A DNA stretch of 64,000 nucleotides from JAFGXT01 sp963677165 (lineage in GTDB: Bacteria > Verrucomicrobiota > Lentisphaeria > Victivallales > SZUA-371): the NCBI GenBank assembly GCA_963677165.2, contig CAXXSX010000001.1, positions 558,001 through 622,000 on the forward strand, in the 5' to 3' direction. The notes below the pieces were generated by a model. That model worked only from the letters and a program-made list of their open reading frames with translations. It ran no database searches and was not told the DNA's origin. Shown one piece after another: positions 60,097 to 64,000 of the stretch. The position numbers and the translations under genes were made by a program. How positions within the stretch are numbered: the stretch's first letter is position 1; each line of letters opens with the position of its first letter.

Positions 60097-61321
60097 AAAC
60101 TATACATTGGAAGTAGTTACTGTTGCCGGAAGAAAGAGATACGATGTTGATAACAGCGGGAAGAGCGATGTTGCTTGGGTTCTCCAGCAGATTTTTGATG
60201 AAACTGCCGATATTTCGAAAAGTGCAGATGGTGGAGCCAGCTACCTTTTTACTCAGGGAATTTACTATATAAACCGACCGCTGGAAATCCGTCATGCCAA
60301 TGTAAAAATCTCCGGTACCGGGCATAGTGGAATTGATATTCATGGTATTAACATTGCCGGAGGAACCTGTTTCCATTTCGGGCCGGAATGTTTTCCCGGC
60401 TGTATTACTTTTTCGGGCGGAGGCGTGAAGAAATCGTTCCCAGCCGGAGAAGATGATTGGGAATTACAGTGCGCCCGGGCTGAGATTACCGGAATTACTT
60501 TCGTCGGACACAATAATACCGATGTTGATACGGCGTCAGGTTATTGTCGTATGCGTGGCGACGAACCGAATTTCCGTGGATTAAAGTGGTATCCTGTTGA
60601 AGGGCGTTATGAAGATGTGGAACGCGATGGACAACGTGCGATTGTTTTGAAAAAGGTTTCCGACAAATGTAAACCTGAAATGCTGAAAATTTTTGACTGT
60701 TGTTTTACAGACCTGTATGTCGGGGTGGATATTGATGTTTGTGATGTGACGACGATTTCCCACAGCTGGTTTGCACAATTGGTGTATGGCGTAAGAAATC
60801 ATGGCCCCGGACAAGCCACGAATATTTCAGACAACTGTTTTGCGGACCTCGAAACCGGTGTTTCGCTTGAATTTATGGGAATGTCTACTCTGCATAACAA
60901 TAGCTTTGCCTATGTCAGCAAATGTTTTTCATTCGGCGAGGTATACCATTCTTCGATAACCGGCAATGTGTTGAATAACTGGCACGCATCGACCGGAGCC
61001 GCGGCTTGTGGAGCCTTCTGCCGAATTGCCGGTCCGGCTCGGAATGTAACTATTACCGCAAATTCCATATTTCAGGAGCACGACAGTCGAACAAAGGCTT
61101 TGACAACAGATGTTCTTCCTGATGGCAGTTGTTTTGTTCAGTTCGAACAATGTTCGAATTTGCTGTTTTCTTCGAATGTTATCGATACATTGATTACTGA
61201 AAGCGTGATACGTCTGGTAGATTGTGAGAATTGCCGTATTTCCGGAAATATCATTACTCACGGTCCTGGTGGCAGTACCATTGAACAGAGTGGAAACTGC
61301 CGCAATATAATTTCTAATTGA
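60089..61321 (+). CDS. Cytoplasmic right-handed beta-helix protein
   Basis: The 410-residue protein lacks a signal peptide and shows beta-helix repeats (VKISGTGHSGIDIHGINIAG, TTISHSWFAQLVYGV, VTITANSIFQEHDSR, CRISGNIITHG). Pectate-lyase-like and sugar epimerase/transferase proteins use this fold. I cannot assign catalytic residues. The absence of export and its place between a sugar regulator and an isomerase suggest it works on an intracellular oligosaccharide or sugar derivative. It overlaps the regulator gene by 8 bases and precedes the isomerase by 21 bases. Confidence 0.65.
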   Translation: MNKNYTLEVVTVAGRKRYDVDNSGKSDVAWVLQQIFDETADISKSADGGASYLFTQGIYYINRPLEIRHANVKISGTGHSGIDIHGINIAGGTCFHFGPECFPGCITFSGGGVKKSFPAGEDDWELQCARAEITGITFVGHNNTDVDTASGYCRMRGDEPNFRGLKWYPVEGRYEDVERDGQRAIVLKKVSDKCKPEMLKIFDCCFTDLYVGVDIDVCDVTTISHSWFAQLVYGVRNHGPGQATNISDNCFADLETGVSLEFMGMSTLHNNSFAYVSKCFSFGEVYHSSITGNVLNNWHASTGAAACGAFCRIAGPARNVTITANSIFQEHDSRTKALTTDVLPDGSCFVQFEQCSNLLFSSNVIDTLITESVIRLVDCENCRISGNIITHGPGGSTIEQSGNCRNIISN

Positions 61322-61342
61322 CAGCTTAAATGGAGTGTTCAA

Positions 61343-62407
61343 ATGTTTAACGACCCTATTTTTTTTGAATCTACCAGAGTATGGCGTTGCTACCTTGGGG
61401 GGCAGTTGTTGGACGAGTTTACTGGTAGTAAAGCCGGAGCTGATGGATATTTCCCGGAGGACTGGCTTGCGTCCGTAACCCGCGCCGATAACGGAGAACA
61501 GCAACAGTCGTTGGATGAAGGACTGTCGAAAGTTCGTGGAGAAGATGTATTTTTTGCCGATCTGCTGAAAAAGTATCCGGAGGAGATGTTGGGAGCCGGG
61601 TCAGACGGGGAGCTCGGTGTTTTGTGTAAATTTCTCGATTCGGCTATGCGGTTGCCGATTCAGTGTCATCCCGACCGTGAATTTGCCCGGAAATATTATA
61701 ATTCAGAGTATGGAAAAACGGAATCATGGCTCATTCTTAGCACGCGTGAGATCAATGGTGAAAAGCCGTATATTCTGTTTGGCTTTAAATCGGGAAAAAC
61801 GGAAGAGCAGTTTCGCGCTGCTGTAGAAAGTCAGGATATTCCCGCTGTGTGTGACTGCCTTAACAAAGTAGATGTAAATCCCGGCGAAGTCTACTTTATT
61901 CCCGGACGTTTGCCTCATGCCATAGGTCCGGGGCTGATGCTGCTGGAAGTTCAGGAACCGACTGATCTGGTTATTCAGCCGGAACGACAGATTGGTGATG
62001 TTACTTTGAGCGAGGCTCAAATGTGGGGCGGTCTTGATCATGATACGGCGTTTGCATGCTTTGATTACAATGCGACAACACAAGCTAAACTTCTTGCAAA
62101 ACTTCGCGTTGAGCCTGATACTGTTCGAAAATGGGATAATGCCAGGCTCGAACGTATTATCGGGCCGGAGCGTACGGACTGTTTCCGGGTCGATAAGCTG
62201 ACCATTGACCAGGGTACCAGTGTGGAGTTTTCTCACGATGCTTCCTGGTATCTTGGAATTGTCTGTGCCGGAAAGGGCGAGGTGAACAGTATGAAGGGAC
62301 AGCCGCTTTGCAAGGGGGATCGTTTCTTTGTCTCGCATCAAATCAAGCAAGTGAGATACAGTGCTTTGCCATCAGAAAAGCTGGAAATTTATTTGGTTAG
62401 CCGCTGA
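61343..62407 (+). CDS. Mannose-6-phosphate isomerase, class I (ManA-like)
   Basis: The 354-residue cupin-fold enzyme has the zinc-site segments PIQCHPDREFARKYY, KTESWLIL and YFIPGRLPHAIGPG, in the order of class I mannose-6-phosphate isomerases. These interconvert mannose-6-phosphate and fructose-6-phosphate. In Lentisphaerota, paralogues in catabolic operons may act on other phosphorylated sugars, perhaps the product of the FGGY kinase here. It ends a gene set that starts with the kinase; the transporter follows after a 178-base leader with hairpin elements. Confidence 0.87.
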   Translation: MFNDPIFFESTRVWRCYLGGQLLDEFTGSKAGADGYFPEDWLASVTRADNGEQQQSLDEGLSKVRGEDVFFADLLKKYPEEMLGAGSDGELGVLCKFLDSAMRLPIQCHPDREFARKYYNSEYGKTESWLILSTREINGEKPYILFGFKSGKTEEQFRAAVESQDIPAVCDCLNKVDVNPGEVYFIPGRLPHAIGPGLMLLEVQEPTDLVIQPERQIGDVTLSEAQMWGGLDHDTAFACFDYNATTQAKLLAKLRVEPDTVRKWDNARLERIIGPERTDCFRVDKLTIDQGTSVEFSHDASWYLGIVCAGKGEVNSMKGQPLCKGDRFFVSHQIKQVRYSALPSEKLEIYLVSR

Positions 62408-62529
62408 TATTTTTCTAAACAATAATAACCTTTACAGCGGACAATAAAAAATTATCCAAAGATATTATTTTTATACTGGATATTCAATTGATCATGAGTT
62501 AATTTCCCAAGATGAAAAAAAGTTATTTT

Positions 62530-62576
62530 GCTTCATGAGCGTGGAAGCAAAATAAATGTGGGTTTCGCTCATGAGG
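62530..62576 (+). promoter_or_regulatory. Two mutually exclusive hairpins at the MFS ribosome site
   Basis: GCTTC (62530-62534) can pair with GAAGC (62544-62548). Alternatively TCATGAGCG (62533-62541) can pair with CGCTCATGA (62566-62574). The second arm includes part of the TGAGG ribosome site (62572-62576) of the transporter gene, so the long hairpin would hide it and the short one would free it. This is a candidate translational switch seen only as sequence complementarity. Confidence 0.45.
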
Positions 62577-62585
62577 TAAAATTGA

Positions 62586-63755
62586 ATGCGACGTTTTATT
62601 ATTTATTTGTTTCCTTTGCTAATCGACATGGCATTGAGTACCATGTTTTTTGTGTGTAGTCTGCGAATGGCTGAAAGCGGAGCCAGTGCTTTTGCTGTCA
62701 GTATGGTTTGTACTGTCTGGGCGCTGACTTATTCCATAACCGCAGCGATGGCAGGACGTTTCATCAACAGCAAGAATGCTGCCGGTCTTGTGATTGGAGC
62801 ATGTTTTTCCGTTGCGCTCATTTCAGTATTGTTCATCATTCTGCCGGGACTCTGGATACAATATCTCTTGATGATCTGCAGCGGTGTGGCTGTGGCTTTG
62901 TTTTTTACTCCCTTTCAAATCTTTATGAAAGAGGTGATGGGGCAGATATCGATGGGATTGGAAGTTTCCGCCGGACTCTACACGTTTGCCTGGAGCATGG
63001 GGATGGCGCTTGGGCCCTTCGTTTCCGGTTTTCTTTGGGAACATTTCGGTTGGCAATCTTGTCATGCGGTGAATTGCGCGGCGGCGGTCATCAGTGGCAT
63101 CGGAATTATTGTGATGAACCGGTATACTCATACGGACGTTCAGATTGGTGAACCGCAAATGAAGATCGCGAAAAACAATCATCCCGATCTGGTAATGCTG
63201 GGCTGGATTTGCGGGGCGGTTTGTTTTCTGGCCGTTTCCATGTTTCGGGCCGTATTCCCTTCTCAGGCAACCGCCTTGACTGTAGGGAAAGTCGATCAGG
63301 GAATTGTTTTTGCCTTGTTGTTTGCGGGGCAGGGGCTTACCGGGCTAACTTTGTGTTGGTTCAAAAAATGGTTGTATCAGTCGTTTCCGATGATGTTGTT
63401 TTCAATTGTGGGGATTGTTGGTTATGCATTGTTTATCAAAGGAACGACTCCGCCGGTGTTTTTTCTTGGAGCGTTGCTGATTGGGATTTACAGCGGTTCG
63501 GTCTGTTGCTACTTTGTGTTTCATTCCCTGGTACATCCCGAAAAAAGCGCGAAAAATGTGGCGGTGAACGAAGCCATTGTTGGAGTGACCGGAATTGTCG
63601 GTCCACTTGCGGGCGGGGTTATAGCCGATACCGCCGGACTTTCGGCTCCTTATTTAACGACTTCGTTATTGATTGTCCTCTTTATTATTATCTTTAGACT
63701 GCAGTTCAGATGCCGGACCAAAATAAAAACACGCGGTGATAGTTCAGCCGCGTGA
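62586..63755 (+). CDS. Major facilitator superfamily transporter
   Basis: The 389-residue protein has about twelve membrane helices, beginning FIIYLFPLLIDMALSTMFFV and ending ISYP-free segments such as YLTTSLLIVLFIIIFRLQF. NSKNAAGLVIG lies in the loop between helices 2 and 3. A sugar or sugar-derivative uptake role is inferred from the neighbouring kinase and isomerase genes, since MFS specificity cannot be read from sequence. The minus-strand terminator of the next gene overlaps its last codons. Confidence 0.85.
   Translation: MRRFIIYLFPLLIDMALSTMFFVCSLRMAESGASAFAVSMVCTVWALTYSITAAMAGRFINSKNAAGLVIGACFSVALISVLFIILPGLWIQYLLMICSGVAVALFFTPFQIFMKEVMGQISMGLEVSAGLYTFAWSMGMALGPFVSGFLWEHFGWQSCHAVNCAAAVISGIGIIVMNRYTHTDVQIGEPQMKIAKNNHPDLVMLGWICGAVCFLAVSMFRAVFPSQATALTVGKVDQGIVFALLFAGQGLTGLTLCWFKKWLYQSFPMMLFSIVGIVGYALFIKGTTPPVFFLGALLIGIYSGSVCCYFVFHSLVHPEKSAKNVAVNEAIVGVTGIVGPLAGGVIADTAGLSAPYLTTSLLIVLFIIIFRLQFRCRTKIKTRGDSSAA
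63720..63754 (-). terminator. Rho-independent terminator of the isocitrate/isopropylmalate dehydrogenase gene
   Basis: On the minus strand CACGCGG and CCGCGTG (63748-63754 and 63730-63736) form a 7-bp stem followed by TTTTTATTTT. It lies 40 bases past the dehydrogenase stop and inside the 3' end of the MFS coding sequence. Confidence 0.85.
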
Positions 63756-63793
63756 TCTTATTCAATATAGTTTAAACAGGTACGAGAAGTCAA

Positions 63794-64000
63794 TTATGAT
63801 TTTAGTGCAGACGTGATGGCGTCACCCATCTGCGATGTCGTGCCGTTGCCGCCGATATCTCCGGTCTTGGGAGCGTTGGGATCGGCCAGTACTTTATTGA
63901 TTGCTTCATCAAGCTTATCAGCTGAGTCTTTTTCTCCTAGGAAGTCGAGCATCATTGCCGCAGAACGGATGGCGGCTACCGGGTTGGCGATGCCTTTTCC
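63794..64000 (-). CDS. Isocitrate/3-isopropylmalate dehydrogenase C-terminus (partial)
   Basis: The minus strand reads 68 residues in frame from the window edge to TAA at 63796-63794, starting GKGIANPVAAIRSAAMMLDF and ending in TGDIGGNGTTSQMGDAI and ALKS. This is the end of the beta-decarboxylating dehydrogenase family. Here Asn-Pro and Ala-Ile-Arg helices lead to the G-G-x-x-T-T-[SE] loop near the cofactor site. NAD-isocitrate dehydrogenase is somewhat favoured over LeuB by the GGNGTTSQ loop, but both are possible. The 5' part is outside the window. Confidence 0.85.
   Translation of the reverse strand, partial: GKGIANPVAAIRSAAMMLDFLGEKDSADKLDEAINKVLADPNAPKTGDIGGNGTTSQMGDAITSALKS

Noticed and set aside
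1..64000. CRISPR array, insertion sequence or prophage
   Set aside because: No regularly spaced identical repeats, transposase, integrase or phage structural gene was seen anywhere in the window.

Overview
The window looks like a chromosome segment from an anaerobic, polysaccharide-degrading member of the Lentisphaerota (Victivallis-like). This placement is inferred from gene content, not from a marker gene. Two short secreted proteins start with the prepilin-like TLIELLVVIAIIAILAALLLP helix and carry the C-terminal H-x(9-10)-DG motif typical of that phylum and its relatives. Several regulators are AraC-type or GntR-type sugar regulators, and secreted parallel beta-helix, SGNH esterase, GH106-like, DUF4838 and GH43-like proteins are present. 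Two glycyl-radical enzymes and several radical-SAM enzymes point to oxygen-free life.

Layout. 1-78 is the tail of a response-regulator receiver domain. 128-6074 is a pectin/rhamnogalacturonan locus: prepilin-like protein, secreted carbohydrate-binding protein, a GntR-HTH/solute-binding-protein fusion regulator, a beta-helix polysaccharide-active protein and a rhamnogalacturonan acetylesterase. 6375-9075 encodes the TldD/TldE protease pair, each gene followed by a copy of an ~90 bp palindromic repeat. 9250-12386 is an AT-rich block of unknown genes (HEFGH metallopeptidase-like protein and three membrane proteins). 12681-15111 is housekeeping (rdgB, purQ, an alpha/beta hydrolase). 15121-22670 holds two related modules, each a minus-strand araC gene, a shared-type operator region and a plus-strand glycosidase gene. 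In the first module araC is a deleted, nonsense-bearing pseudogene; a tRNA-Ala 3' fragment lies between the modules. 22782-25346 holds a second prepilin-like protein, a GH43-like enzyme and an EF-hand protein.

25599-48897 is the centrepiece: a 21-gene cluster resembling aryl-polyene (APE) pathways. Nineteen genes run on the plus strand, mostly with overlapping ends, and diverge from a CrtI-like FAD oxidoreductase plus FabG-type ketoreductase pair. The set has three complete ketosynthases, two ketosynthase-like proteins without the catalytic Cys, three acyl carrier proteins, a ketoreductase, two hotdog dehydratase domains, a thioesterase, two adenylate-forming ligases, three acyltransferase-type proteins, a GT2-DUF2062 glycosyltransferase, a membrane-linked methyltransferase-like protein, LolA and an MMPL exporter. 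Unusual features are a B12-binding-type radical SAM enzyme, a radical SAM/SPASM enzyme fused to a dehydratase domain, an exporter fused to its normally separate DUF3261 lipoprotein, and no visible aromatic ammonia lyase or chorismate lyase. My reading is that it makes and exports a membrane-anchored (aryl) polyene lipid with radical-SAM-dependent tailoring or starter formation.

48987-53493 has a small lipoprotein and a minus-strand operon of glycyl radical enzyme, activase and NAD-dependent epimerase. 53625-63755 is a sugar catabolic locus: AraC regulator, FGGY kinase, a second activase/glycyl radical enzyme pair, GntR/LacI-type regulator, cytoplasmic beta-helix protein, mannose-6-phosphate isomerase and MFS transporter. 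The window ends inside a minus-strand isocitrate/isopropylmalate dehydrogenase gene. I saw no CRISPR array, rRNA, complete tRNA, insertion sequence or replication origin.
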